Shown: piece after piece, positions 35,609-45,136 of the stretch
How positions within the stretch are numbered: the stretch's first letter is position 1
Layout: each line of letters opens with the position of its first letter
Assembly (NCBI RefSeq): GCF_030818775.1
Contig: NZ_JAUTAU010000001.1
Location: forward strand, 2,422,001-2,486,000
Source: Bacillus sp. SORGH_AS_0510
GTDB taxonomy: Bacteria > Bacillota > Bacilli > Bacillales > Cytobacillaceae
Reading direction: 5' to 3'
DNA length: 64,000 nt
Notes under the pieces: model-generated
Told to the model about the DNA's origin: nothing
The model's input: the letters and a program-made list of their open reading frames with translations, nothing else
Database searches by the model: none
Made by a program: the position numbers and the translations under genes

Positions 35609-35764
35609 TCATTATCAGGAAAATCACGAGCTATGTTCTTAAAGTTTTCACATTTATAACTATAACAATGATGTTAATCACTTTCAGCTTCATATCTAAA
35701 TGGTAAGTTATTAATGCGATGCCTTTAACAACAGTATTTAGCAACAGTGAAGGAGAGTCCTGAA

Positions 35765-36991
35765 ATGAGTGAAATGATTAATAATCGTGAACAACTAATG
35801 TCTAAAAATACAGACCGTCTTACCATATTAAAAGGGATCTTCCAAGACCTTCATAACGGAAGAAATTTAGATGAAGTAAAAGCTCATTTTGATGGGTTGA
35901 TAGGGAAAATTACATTGGATGAAATCACACAGCTCCAACATGAATGTTCAGAGGGAAGTATTCCAAAAGATAAGTTAATGCGTATCTATCAGGAACATAG
36001 TGCCCTATTTCAAGGTTCAATTGAAATAGAAAATAATTCGAAAAAGCCAGAGGATCTACCAGGGCATCCGGTTCATACGTTTAAACTGGAAAATAGAGAA
36101 ATTGAAAAACTGCTTCAACAACAAGTTCAAGTCCATGTGGATGAGTTTGTAAGAGACGATTCATCTGTAAACATTTACCATCTACTACAGGATTTGAACC
36201 TCTTATTAGACATTGATAAGCACTATAGTCGTAAAGAGAACTTACTATTTCCTTATTTAGAAAAGTACGGTATCTTTGGACCGACTACAAATATGTGGAG
36301 AATTGATGACTTTATTCGCGATGCTATTAAAGAAGCAAAACAAAAATTAGCCAGCTATCAAGGTGAAAGGCAGGAGATCCTTGGGGTCCTGAATTTTGTT
36401 ATCGAAGAAGTAACTGGAATGATTTATAAGGAAGAGAACCTCCTTTTTCCAATGGCTTTAAAAAATTTATCTGAAGATGAGTGGATAAAAATTGCTCATG
36501 AAAGTGATGAGATAGGCTTTTGTTTAACAGGCCCTGATGAAGAATGGAAACCAGAGAGAAAAGCCTTAGCCGAGAATGCTATAACCGAAGGCTATGTTAA
36601 GATGGAAACAGGAATTTTATCTTTAAAGCAATTAGAACTGCTTTTAAACCACTTACCAGTTGATATTACATTTATTGATCATGAAGATGTCGTCCGTTAT
36701 TTTTCCCACGGAAAAGAAAGAATTTTCGCCCGTACAAAAGCTGTCATCGGACGTACAGTTCAGAATTGTCATCCGCCACGAAGTGTGCATGTGGTAGAAG
36801 AATTATTGGCAGATTTTAAAGCTGGGATAAAAGACAGTGAGGATTTCTGGATCAAGTTCCGAGATAAATACGTATATATACGTTATTTTGCTGTACGGGA
36901 TGAGAAAGGAAGCTACATGGGTACACTAGAATTTACCCAGAATATTGATCCGATAAAAGCTATTGAAGGTGAAAAGAGAATCCTCTCCTAA
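35765..36991 (+). CDS. DUF438-hemerythrin-PAS protein
   Basis: Start ATG 35765 is seven bases from AAGGAGAG (a GTG at 35747 precedes it). The 408-aa protein has an N-terminal DUF438 helical domain (about 10-85), a hemerythrin-like four-helix region with metal-ligand-type residues in HYSRKENLLFPYLEKYG and YKEENLLFPMAL (about 120-255), and a C-terminal PAS domain (about 290-405; LPVDITFIDHEDVVRYFS). This architecture occurs in anaerobic or NO/oxygen-responsive Firmicutes. It may sense oxygen, NO or iron at a di-iron site; no output domain is present, so the partner is unknown. Confidence 0.85.
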   Translation: MSEMINNREQLMSKNTDRLTILKGIFQDLHNGRNLDEVKAHFDGLIGKITLDEITQLQHECSEGSIPKDKLMRIYQEHSALFQGSIEIENNSKKPEDLPGHPVHTFKLENREIEKLLQQQVQVHVDEFVRDDSSVNIYHLLQDLNLLLDIDKHYSRKENLLFPYLEKYGIFGPTTNMWRIDDFIRDAIKEAKQKLASYQGERQEILGVLNFVIEEVTGMIYKEENLLFPMALKNLSEDEWIKIAHESDEIGFCLTGPDEEWKPERKALAENAITEGYVKMETGILSLKQLELLLNHLPVDITFIDHEDVVRYFSHGKERIFARTKAVIGRTVQNCHPPRSVHVVEELLADFKAGIKDSEDFWIKFRDKYVYIRYFAVRDEKGSYMGTLEFTQNIDPIKAIEGEKRILS

Positions 36992-37009
36992 AAAATGGAG
37001 AAAGTAAAA

Positions 37010-37041
37010 AAAGGTCTCATCGGATAATGATGGGACCTTTT
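37010..37041 (+). terminator. Terminator after DUF438 gene
   Basis: AAAGGTCTCATC pairs with GATGGGACCTTT, with T residues following. Confidence 0.75.
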
Positions 37042-37142
37042 GTCTGTAAAAACTCATTTGTTCGTAGAAGTGTAACTTTATTCCTGTTTTTTGCGACTAT
37101 AGTGCTGAAAACAAAAAACATGATAAATAAGGGGATAAGAAA

Positions 37143-37832
37143 ATGGCAAACAAAAAAATATATTTTGTCATAAGCACCGCTATAGTATTCGGACTTTTAA
37201 CAGGCTGTGGAACAAGTACAAAGACGAATGGCATCAATGGTGGAACGAAAACGGAAAATCAAAAGAAAGAAAAAGTGACGGCAAAATTTATTCCTTCACT
37301 TGAAATAAAAGAGGATAACCATGACATGATGGTCAAATATACAGTTAAAAATATATCCGGCAAAAAACAGACACTAACTTTTTCTAGTGGGATAAAGGCT
37401 GACTTTATTGTATACGATCAGAATGGAAAAAAAGTTAAACAATATTCAGAGGAAGTTTCCGTAACACAAGCTACGGAAGAAATCACTTTAGATAATAAAA
37501 AAGAAATGGAACAAAAATTTACTATATCTGATCTTCTGAATGGTCAGTATAGATTGGAAGTTTTTCTAACTTCAAAAGAGGAAAAGGCACAGACAGACGC
37601 AGAATTTATAGTAAAGAATTCTATTTATATTAATGGTTCAGGTCAGTATGTAGGACAAATGGATCCTCATACAATAGAAGTAAACGTTGATGGAAATAAA
37701 ACCGCCTTTCAATTATCCGATGAAGCGATCAAACAATTAACATCGATAATAGAAGGTGACAAGATTTCGTATATCTATTCAGAAAAGGAAAGCGGTCAAA
37801 AAACAATTGAAAAGTTTAACATAGAAGATTAG
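37143..37832 (+). CDS. Lipoprotein with BsuPI-like domain
   Basis: The 229-aa protein has a lipoprotein signal peptide with lipobox LLTGC (about residue 22) and a Lys/Thr-rich linker. Residues about 45-155 resemble the BsuPI (intracellular proteinase inhibitor-like) beta domain: VKYTVKNISGKKQTLTFSSG and LNGQYRLEVFLTS. The last 70 residues are a small beta domain (GQYVGQMDPHTIEVNV). It should sit on the outer face of the membrane. The role is unknown; the BsuPI fold does not by itself prove protease inhibition. Confidence 0.8.
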   Translation: MANKKIYFVISTAIVFGLLTGCGTSTKTNGINGGTKTENQKKEKVTAKFIPSLEIKEDNHDMMVKYTVKNISGKKQTLTFSSGIKADFIVYDQNGKKVKQYSEEVSVTQATEEITLDNKKEMEQKFTISDLLNGQYRLEVFLTSKEEKAQTDAEFIVKNSIYINGSGQYVGQMDPHTIEVNVDGNKTAFQLSDEAIKQLTSIIEGDKISYIYSEKESGQKTIEKFNIED

Positions 37833-37844
37833 GTAAGTATTAAT

Positions 37845-37890
37845 CCATCAAATTCCCCACATACAATGGAGGGAGTTTGGTGGTTTTTTT
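37845..37890 (+). terminator. Terminator after lipoprotein gene
   Basis: CCATCAAATTCCC pairs with GGGAGTTTGGTGG (two wobbles), followed by seven T residues. Confidence 0.8.
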
Positions 37891-37984
37891 ATTTGAAGAA
37901 TAGTTTAACATAGATTTCCTACTGAAAAATAAATTAGCAACAATTTATCTAGGTCTTATTAGAGGAACGCAGTTAATTGTACAA

Positions 37985-38013
37985 AGGGTCAGAAACCTAT
38001 TATGTCTGACCCT
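37985..38013. repeat. Stem-loop AGGGTCAGA/TCTGACCCT
   Basis: A perfect nine-base-pair stem around an 11-base loop stands in the 370-base gap before the amylase gene. It has no T tail, so it is not an obvious terminator. Apart from the terminator and the operators listed, I see nothing else in this gap. Confidence 0.55.
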
Positions 38014-38133
38014 ATTATTATTCAAATTATTGAATTATCAGAAAAATAGGATTAAAGACATATGAATAGTGGATATAAAAAGTAGGAAAGGCCTATTCTT
38101 ATGGAAATATTGGAGATGAGATAATAGCATTAA

Positions 38134-38147
38134 GTAAGCGTTTTCTA
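38134..38147 (+). promoter_or_regulatory. cre-like CcpA site upstream of amylase
   Basis: AGTAAGCGTTTTCT matches 12 of 14 positions of the catabolite-responsive element TGWNANCGNTNWCA. It lies 56 bases before the amylase/pullulanase start and would explain glucose repression. Confidence 0.5.
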
Positions 38148-38157
38148 TTTCATTTTG

Positions 38158-38171
38158 TGCAAACGTTTGCC
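38158..38171 (+). promoter_or_regulatory. LacI-family (MalR-type) operator
   Basis: TGCAAACGTTTGCC contains the perfect 12-base palindrome GCAAACGTTTGC, the form bound by LacI-family maltose regulators in Firmicutes. It lies 32 bases before the amylase start. CcpA binding here is also possible because the two site classes overlap. Confidence 0.55.
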
Positions 38172-38202
38172 TTGTTTTATCATATTTTGGGGAGGAAAAA
38201 GC

Positions 38203-41200
38203 ATGAAAGGTAGATCACGGAAGGTAATCAGTTATTTAGCACTTTTAGCGTTAATTGTGCAAACGATTGCAGGCACGACTTTTTTTCATCCGTTGCCTAC
38301 GAAGGCTGACGGAAGAGTAATAACACTTGTCGGTAACCTACAGGATGAACTGGGCGGTTCAGGTGAATGGAACCCAGCAGATCCTGCGACACAAATGACG
38401 CTACAAGAGAATGGAAAGTACTTGTTAACTGGTACACTGCCCGCAGGAAGCTATGAGTATAAAATTGCTATAAATGGTGCATGGGATGAAAACTATGGAG
38501 TGAATGGAGTTCCTGGGGGAGATAACTACAAGCTATCTCTAGATAAGGAACAGAAGGTTACGTTCCTCTATGATGATAGCACCCATCGTGTAACGGTACC
38601 GATAGAATTGCCGGATGATCAAAAACCTAGAATAGTAGGCGATATACAGCCAGAACTTAATGCAGGAGGAGAATGGAAACCAGCTGAGTCTACTGCTATA
38701 TTGCAAGATGAGGACCATGATAATGTATACACTTACACCGCAAAGGTTCCTAAGGGGAAGCATGAATTTAAAATTGTCCTTGGAACCAACTGGGAGGTAC
38801 CTGCCTATCCTACTAATAACTTTGTATTAAACATCTTAAAGGAGGCAACGGTGACGTTCTTTTACAACCATGATACAAAAGAAGTTTACACTGATTATGA
38901 TCCCGGATTACCTGACGGCAGTGTCCAAGGAGACAAGCTCTACCATAATACATGGGATACAGCATTCCGCTCACCATTTGGTGCTGTAAAAGTGGGTGAC
39001 AAAGTCAAGCTGCGACTACAAGCGAAGAAAGGAGATTTAACTGGGGCTAAGGTGCAGCTAAAAAACTATAATACTGGTAATACCATCACTGTAGATATGG
39101 AGTATGCCGGTTGGATGGATCAAAAGGGGAGACAGGTCGAGTTTTGGGAAGCAAACATTAAACCAGAAGATAAGGGAGTATATGGATATAAGTTTATTGC
39201 CCGAGACGGCGAAGGACAAAAAGAGTATGGAGAAGACGTTCAGGAAGGTGGAAAAGGTACGGCTTCTGATTCAAACGCATCTTTATTCCAGCTTACCGTA
39301 TATGACCCTTCATTTAAAACACCAGATTGGATGAAGGAAGCGGTTGTATATCAGATTTTTCCAGACCGCTTTAACAATGGGAACAAAAAGAATGACGAAG
39401 CAAAGAAAAATGCCCGTGGTGATGAACCTATTGAGCATAAAAAGTGGAATGACTTGCCTGATAATCCTCGATTAGATGGGACAGAAGGGTATGAAGGTGA
39501 TGCCATTTTCTCTAATGATTTCTTCGGTGGGGATATTTCAGGCATTCAAAAGAAATTAGATTATATCCAGTCACTGGGTGTTAACACACTCTATTTGAAT
39601 CCAATTGCAGAGGCAGCATCAAACCATAAATATGATGCAGCAGATTACAAAAATGTTGATCCAATGTTTGGTACACCGGAAGAATTTAATGCATTTACCA
39701 AAGAATTAAAGAAACGGAAAATGCACTTGATTTTAGATGGCGTATTTAACCATGTAGGGGACGATTCCATTTATTTTGATCGATATGGGAAATATCCAAC
39801 GGTGGGCGCTTATGAGTACTGGTCAGCTATTTACGATCTTGTTAATAGTGGAGCTTCAGAAGCAGATGCAAAAAAACAGGTAAGAGAGAAATTTATTGCT
39901 GATGGACAAACTTTTAGTCCATACGGTTTTGAAAATTGGTTTAATATTCAAAATGAAAAGGTGGATGGCGTCTATAAATATCAGTGCTGGTGGGGCTATG
40001 ATTCGCTCCCGGAAATCAAATCAGTGCCTGGTAAAGCGGTAGATTATCCATCAGAACTAAATAATAAATCATTTGCGGATTACATTATGTATGATGAAGA
40101 TTCAGTTGCCAAGTCATGGATAAAAAATGGTTCTTCTGGTTGGCGATTAGATGTTGCTAATGAAGTGGACCCTGAGTTTTGGCGTGAATTCCGTAAAGAA
40201 CTCAAAACAGGTAAAAAAGATGAGCCTTTAATTCTCGGTGAAATTTGGGATGATGCTTCACAATATTTTCTTGGAGATTTATATGATTCGGTTATGAATT
40301 ACCGTTTCCGAGGTGCGATGATTGATTATTTAAAGTCCGGAAATGCTGAAGGTGCTGAAAATCAACTGAATGCGGTCTATGAGGACTACCCAAAAGAAGC
40401 ATTTTATGCCCTTATGAATTTAATGGGCTCTCATGATACAGCACGTGCAGCGTTCGTGCTAGGAAATGGAACAGACTCCTATGAAAGAGCAGAATTTGAT
40501 AAGAACTATAACCCTGAACTAGGGATTAAACGGTTAAAGCTCGCTTCCATCTTACAAATGGGCTATGCAGGTGCCCCTACAATCTACTATGGTGATGAAG
40601 CTGGTGTCACAGGTTCAAAGGATCCAGATGACCGTCGTACTTATCCATGGGGTAATGAAAACAAGGAATTAATTAAACATTATCAAGCAATAGGAAAAGT
40701 AAGAAATGATTATCATGAATTATTTAGTTATGGAGACTTAAAGCATCTATATGCCAAAGGTGATGTGCTTGCATTCTCCCGTTCAGATAAAAAGAATGTT
40801 GCTTTAGTGCTTACAAACCGTAGCAATCAAGAAAAAACGGTAGATTTGAATGTGGCAGATTTGATAATTAATGGGATTAAATTCACAGACCAACTTGATA
40901 AAAAGTATTCTACTGTTTCTAAAGATGGAAAGTTGAGCGTGACAATTCCTGCCATGAGTGGCCGTATGCTTGTGTCCGATAAGGGACAAAACTTAAAGCG
41001 TCCTGCTGTAATAACAGACCTATCTGCTGTAGAAGGAAATCATACTGCTACACTTAAGTGGGAGGGCGATGCGAAAAAGTATGCGGTTTACCAAACAACA
41101 ATTTCCGGCGCTTTTTATCAAAAAGTAAAAGAAACTTCTAATAATACAGTGATCATTGACGGTTTAGATAATGGGCGAAAATATTATTTTGCTGTGGCAG

Positions 41201-42546
41201 CCCTTGATAAAAATGGAAATGAATCCGAAAAGGTTGAGACTAAAGCAGCTGTTATTCCACATGTGGCGTTAACTTTTAACAATTATAAGATTGATCAAGT
41301 GACATCTCTTGTACCAGGGATTATAGATCTCTCCCAGCCAGTAACGGTTACAGCAAACTTTTTTGTTAAAGGGGAAACAGAATCAGATCAAATGGAAGGG
41401 TTGCAAGCGAAGCTTGAAGTAAAACAACCAGGAAGCGAGAAGTGGACATCAATTAGGGCTGTATATGTAAATCAGCATGAAACATCGAATGTGTTTAGTG
41501 CCAACTTCCTTCCTTTTAATGTAGGAACTTATGAGTATCGTTTTGCTTTCTCAAATGATTTAGGGCTTAGTTGGGTTACAAGTAAATCGATGACTGTAAA
41601 CTTTACTATGGGAGACGATACAATTGCTCCCGCTGAAAAGGTAACTCTTGAACAGCCACAACAAGAATCTGGTCAGGTCAACCTTTCTTGGAATTTGGTG
41701 GGCGAGAATGACCCATATTTGGTGGCAATTGTGCGTGACGGTGAAATGATTGATCAGTTGTTTGACCTTACAAAACATGCTTATCGAGATATCAATGTAA
41801 CTAACGGAAAAACGTATACGTATGAAGTTCGGATATACGATAAAGCCGGAAACGTAGTAAAATCCAATACAGTAACCATCAAACCAGAGTTAGTTACTGT
41901 GAAAGTAACGTTTAAAGTGAATGCACCCGCCTATACACCTCAAGGCATTTATATTACAATGCCGGGAAGTAAAAATGGCTGGAATACAGGTGCTTGGCAG
42001 ATGACTCGCGCAGGAGCAGTCACCAACGATTATGAATATACGGTGGAAGCACAGGAGGGTGAAGTACTAACTTACAAATACGTGAAAAATGGTACCTGGG
42101 ATCAAGAAGGTCTACCCGATCATACTGCAGCAAACACATCAGATGATGACATCAGCTATTATGGATATGGAGCACAGGGCACTGATCTTTCAGTAGTGGT
42201 AACTAACCAAGGAGGTAATCAAATGGTGGTACAAGATAAAATTGTTCGCTGGATTGATTTACCTGTGGTGGTGACATCTCATACTGATGGACAAACAGTA
42301 TCAAGCGACAGTATAACCTTGCAAGGAAATGCGATTAAGGACGGGGTCCTTTCGATTAACGGTGAGCCTGTTACTATTAATAGTGATATGACTTTCTCTC
42401 ACACGATTAACCTAAAAGCAGGTGAAAATAATGTAAGTATTCATATTGAACCATCTGAAGTTAGTAAAACAAAGATTTTTAAAGATGATGGTGGAGCCAT
42501 TGCTAAAGCGACTAAAACCATTAATTTAACAATTAATAAGAAATAA
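38203..42546 (+). CDS. Secreted multidomain GH13 amylase/pullulanase-type enzyme
   Basis: Start ATG 38203 follows GGGGAGG and gives 1447 aa with a signal peptide (to about residue 36). Two consecutive starch-associated modules follow (VTLVGNLQDELGGSGEWNP- and IVGDIQPELNAGGEWKP-type, about 37-225), a GH13 N-domain, then the catalytic barrel with DGVFNHVGD (about 511), GWRLDVANEVD with the nucleophile (about 645), LGEIWD with the acid (about 678) and GSHDT (about 741). Fibronectin-like domains and a starch-binding domain (SKNGWNTGAWQM) follow, then a terminal beta domain. No LPxTG or SLH anchor is seen. It would hydrolyse starch or pullulan outside the cell. Amylopullulanase and neopullulanase-like specificities cannot be separated here. 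Confidence 0.88.
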   Translation: MKGRSRKVISYLALLALIVQTIAGTTFFHPLPTKADGRVITLVGNLQDELGGSGEWNPADPATQMTLQENGKYLLTGTLPAGSYEYKIAINGAWDENYGVNGVPGGDNYKLSLDKEQKVTFLYDDSTHRVTVPIELPDDQKPRIVGDIQPELNAGGEWKPAESTAILQDEDHDNVYTYTAKVPKGKHEFKIVLGTNWEVPAYPTNNFVLNILKEATVTFFYNHDTKEVYTDYDPGLPDGSVQGDKLYHNTWDTAFRSPFGAVKVGDKVKLRLQAKKGDLTGAKVQLKNYNTGNTITVDMEYAGWMDQKGRQVEFWEANIKPEDKGVYGYKFIARDGEGQKEYGEDVQEGGKGTASDSNASLFQLTVYDPSFKTPDWMKEAVVYQIFPDRFNNGNKKNDEAKKNARGDEPIEHKKWNDLPDNPRLDGTEGYEGDAIFSNDFFGGDISGIQKKLDYIQSLGVNTLYLNPIAEAASNHKYDAADYKNVDPMFGTPEEFNAFTKELKKRKMHLILDGVFNHVGDDSIYFDRYGKYPTVGAYEYWSAIYDLVNSGASEADAKKQVREKFIADGQTFSPYGFENWFNIQNEKVDGVYKYQCWWGYDSLPEIKSVPGKAVDYPSELNNKSFADYIMYDEDSVAKSWIKNGSSGWRLDVANEVDPEFWREFRKELKTGKKDEPLILGEIWDDASQYFLGDLYDSVMNYRFRGAMIDYLKSGNAEGAENQLNAVYEDYPKEAFYALMNLMGSHDTARAAFVLGNGTDSYERAEFDKNYNPELGIKRLKLASILQMGYAGAPTIYYGDEAGVTGSKDPDDRRTYPWGNENKELIKHYQAIGKVRNDYHELFSYGDLKHLYAKGDVLAFSRSDKKNVALVLTNRSNQEKTVDLNVADLIINGIKFTDQLDKKYSTVSKDGKLSVTIPAMSGRMLVSDKGQNLKRPAVITDLSAVEGNHTATLKWEGDAKKYAVYQTTISGAFYQKVKETSNNTVIIDGLDNGRKYYFAVAALDKNGNESEKVETKAAVIPHVALTFNNYKIDQVTSLVPGIIDLSQPVTVTANFFVKGETESDQMEGLQAKLEVKQPGSEKWTSIRAVYVNQHETSNVFSANFLPFNVGTYEYRFAFSNDLGLSWVTSKSMTVNFTMGDDTIAPAEKVTLEQPQQESGQVNLSWNLVGENDPYLVAIVRDGEMIDQLFDLTKHAYRDINVTNGKTYTYEVRIYDKAGNVVKSNTVTIKPELVTVKVTFKVNAPAYTPQGIYITMPGSKNGWNTGAWQMTRAGAVTNDYEYTVEAQEGEVLTYKYVKNGTWDQEGLPDHTAANTSDDDISYYGYGAQGTDLSVVVTNQGGNQMVVQDKIVRWIDLPVVVTSHTDGQTVSSDSITLQGNAIKDGVLSINGEPVTINSDMTFSHTINLKAGENNVSIHIEPSEVSKTKIFKDDGGAIAKATKTINLTINKK

Positions 42547-42551
42547 CTAGG

Positions 42552-42587
42552 AGGCTTCTATCCTTTCATTAGGATAGAGGCCTTTTT
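42552..42587 (+). terminator. Terminator after amylase gene
   Basis: AGGCTTCTATCC pairs with GGATAGAGGCCT around an eight-base loop and runs into TTTTT. Confidence 0.85.
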
Positions 42588-42693
42588 GCTTCCACTAAAT
42601 CAATTTGTCATAGTGCAACCATCCATAAATAATTAATATTCCTATCATATATGGGTCATATTACAAGGGAGTTTTATGTTGAAAAGATAAAGG

Positions 42694-43413
42694 ATGAATA
42701 TAGTGGAAACATTAATTATTCCTATGCTTAGAACAGGTTTTGCTTATTTATTATTATTGGCAGTTTCAATCTGGATAGGTAAACAAGTAAATTCTCATAA
42801 CAACCACTATAATTTTGCATTATCGATAACGCTAGGTTCTTTTATTGCAAATATGGGGTTTGATACATATTTAAAGTTAATTCCAATGTTCGCATCGTTC
42901 ATTGTATTAATTATAATGTATTTTTTTACTTCATTGCTTGCAAGCAAGAGTAGACGTTTTAGGCTTTGGCTTTCAGGAGAGCCTACTGTTATCATTGAAA
43001 ATGGAAAACTTTTAGATGTTAATATGAAGAAAATAAGATATTCACTTGATGATTTGAACCAACAATTAAGAGAACAAGGAATATTTGACATAGTTGAAGT
43101 AGAGTTTGCCTTATTAGAGGTTAGTGGTAAGTTATCTGTTTTGAAAAAATCAAAATATCAAAATGTAACGAAGAATGAAGTGGTTCCAGCTATTCAAAAG
43201 AATGAGGTACACATTCCTATAGAATTAGTGATGGATGGAAAGATAGTTGAGAAGAATTTTACTACCAAGTACTCTAGTGCATGGCTAAAAAAGGAATTAG
43301 AATCTCAGAACCTGCAACTGAAAGACGTTCAATACGCGGTAATACTAACAAATGGAACTCTTTTTATTGATTTATATAATGATCATTTGAATTCTCCTTT
43401 GGATGTAGAATGA
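42694..43413 (+). CDS. YetF/DUF421 family membrane protein
   Basis: The 239-aa protein has three N-terminal membrane helices (about residues 10-85) and two cytoplasmic alpha/beta repeats, the second with SSAWLKKELESQNLQLKDVQYA, as in YetF/YrbG-type proteins. A conserved stretch is LWLSGEPTVIIENGKLLDVNM. Such proteins occur in several copies in spore formers, some expressed in sporulation; the biochemical function is not settled. AAAGGATG precedes the ATG at 42694. Confidence 0.85.
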   Translation: MNIVETLIIPMLRTGFAYLLLLAVSIWIGKQVNSHNNHYNFALSITLGSFIANMGFDTYLKLIPMFASFIVLIIMYFFTSLLASKSRRFRLWLSGEPTVIIENGKLLDVNMKKIRYSLDDLNQQLREQGIFDIVEVEFALLEVSGKLSVLKKSKYQNVTKNEVVPAIQKNEVHIPIELVMDGKIVEKNFTTKYSSAWLKKELESQNLQLKDVQYAVILTNGTLFIDLYNDHLNSPLDVE

Positions 43414-43648
43414 AAAGGATTAACCACCAAATTATTAGGATATCGCATTTATTATATTAAAATAATATAAAAAGTAATAATCCTGTTTTAAAAAATAGTA
43501 AACTTTTGTCAGTTTTAAATAATCAAATAAATCATGAAAATAGGTTGAATTTCACTTTGCCGAGTAGTAATATTATTCACGTTATAATATTATTATGAAA
43601 TTATTTATTTACGATGAGTATTGAACAACTAAGGTGGGAATAACATTT

Positions 43649-45004
43649 ATGCAAAATAAATTAAATTTTTCAAGGTATTTCATCATAGGAGTAATGTTGT
43701 TTGCCTTATTCTTCGGTGCAGGAAATTTGATCTTTCCGGCATCCCTTGGCCAAAAAGCAGGATCAAACATTTGGCTGGCAGTTAGTGGATTTTTAATTAC
43801 TGGAATTGGCTTGCCATTCCTTGGAATACTTGCAATGGGAGTTTCAGGAAGTAAGAATTTACAGGATCTTTCTAGTCGAATTCATCCAGTTTTTGGAGTA
43901 GTGTTTACATCATTACTTTACCTTACAATTGGACCATTTTTTGCTGCCCCAAGAACAGGAGCTGTTGCATATGATATTGGTATTGCCTCTTTTGTGAGTA
44001 ATAGCAATGGACATGTTGGTTTGATTATTTTTACCTTATTATTTTTTGTAGTCACACTTTGGTTCTCGCTCAACCCAGCAAGAATTGTTGATAATGTTGG
44101 GAAAATATTATCACCTGCAATTATTATTCTTATTTTTGTGTTATTAATTATGATTGTTGTTAAACCTGTAGGGGTGATTGGAGCGCCCCAGCACTCATAT
44201 AGCAATGGTGCTTTTATGAAAGGTTTAATGGAGGGATATAATACGATGGATGCTCTTGCTTCCCTTGTATTTGGCATAATTGTTATCAATGCAATTCGTT
44301 CTATGGGCATAACAACCTCCCGTGGGATCTTACTTGCATCAGCAAAATCGGGTATTATTGCAGTAGTGTTTCTGGGAATCATTTATGTGGGGATTGCATA
44401 TCTAGGAGCAACAAGTACAGAAGTATTTGGCCTGTTTGATAATGGTGGTCCTGTTCTCGGAAAGGCAGCGTACCATTATTTTGGATCAATTGGAACACTA
44501 ATGTTATCTATTATTATCATACTTGCCTGCCTAACAACCAGTATTGGTCTAATGACAGCTTGTGGTGAATACTTTCATAATATTTTTCCAAAGATCAGTT
44601 ATAAGATGTGGGTTTTCTTTTTCTCATTTGTTTCCTTTATTATTGCCAATTTTGGATTATCCAATATTATAACCTTCTCTATTCCTGTATTGATGTTTCT
44701 TTATCCATTGGCAATTACCATAATGCTGTTGGCCTTTTTATCAAAACTATTTTACCATTCGCGCATTGTTTATACTACCGCAATTGTGGTTACCTTTTGT
44801 ATTAGCATAATAGATGGTTTTAAGACTTTATGCCAACTCCTTGAAATTGGGTATTTTGAATGGTTGAAACCAATTGTCTCATTGTATGAAAGTGTTTTAC
44901 CTCTATATAACAATGGACTTGGTTGGCTGATTCCTGTTATAGTTGCAATTATCATATCATCATTGTTTGTACGCTCAAAAAAAACAAACAACTGTTCATA
45001 TTAA
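43649..45004 (+). CDS. brnQ: Branched-chain amino acid transporter BrnQ
   Basis: A 451-aa LIVCS-family sodium-coupled carrier with 12 hydrophobic segments. The N-terminus IIGVMLFALFFGAGNLIFPA and the internal GYNTMDALASLVFGIIVINA are diagnostic. ATG 43649 is ten bases from AAGGTGGG; the GTG at 43634 is inside the ribosome site. The 235-base upstream gap is AT-rich and carries two direct TAATATTATT repeats around 43568-43595; no clear CodY box or T-box was seen. It would import leucine, isoleucine and valine. Confidence 0.9.
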   Translation: MQNKLNFSRYFIIGVMLFALFFGAGNLIFPASLGQKAGSNIWLAVSGFLITGIGLPFLGILAMGVSGSKNLQDLSSRIHPVFGVVFTSLLYLTIGPFFAAPRTGAVAYDIGIASFVSNSNGHVGLIIFTLLFFVVTLWFSLNPARIVDNVGKILSPAIIILIFVLLIMIVVKPVGVIGAPQHSYSNGAFMKGLMEGYNTMDALASLVFGIIVINAIRSMGITTSRGILLASAKSGIIAVVFLGIIYVGIAYLGATSTEVFGLFDNGGPVLGKAAYHYFGSIGTLMLSIIIILACLTTSIGLMTACGEYFHNIFPKISYKMWVFFFSFVSFIIANFGLSNIITFSIPVLMFLYPLAITIMLLAFLSKLFYHSRIVYTTAIVVTFCISIIDGFKTLCQLLEIGYFEWLKPIVSLYESVLPLYNNGLGWLIPVIVAIIISSLFVRSKKTNNCSY

Positions 45005-45136
45005 AAATAAAGCCGAAAGCGCACTATAAGTTTTATTGCATCCCCCTTATATGGGGGATATTTTAATTTTCTAAAGTCTTTTTTTATAATAAGTCTAATA
45101 TCAAGAGAATGAGTATCAAGAGATTGAGGTGTTTTT

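Noticed and set aside
43568..43595. Direct TAATATTATT repeats before brnQ as a regulator site
   Set aside because: They do not match a CodY box or T-box and may simply reflect AT-rich promoter DNA.
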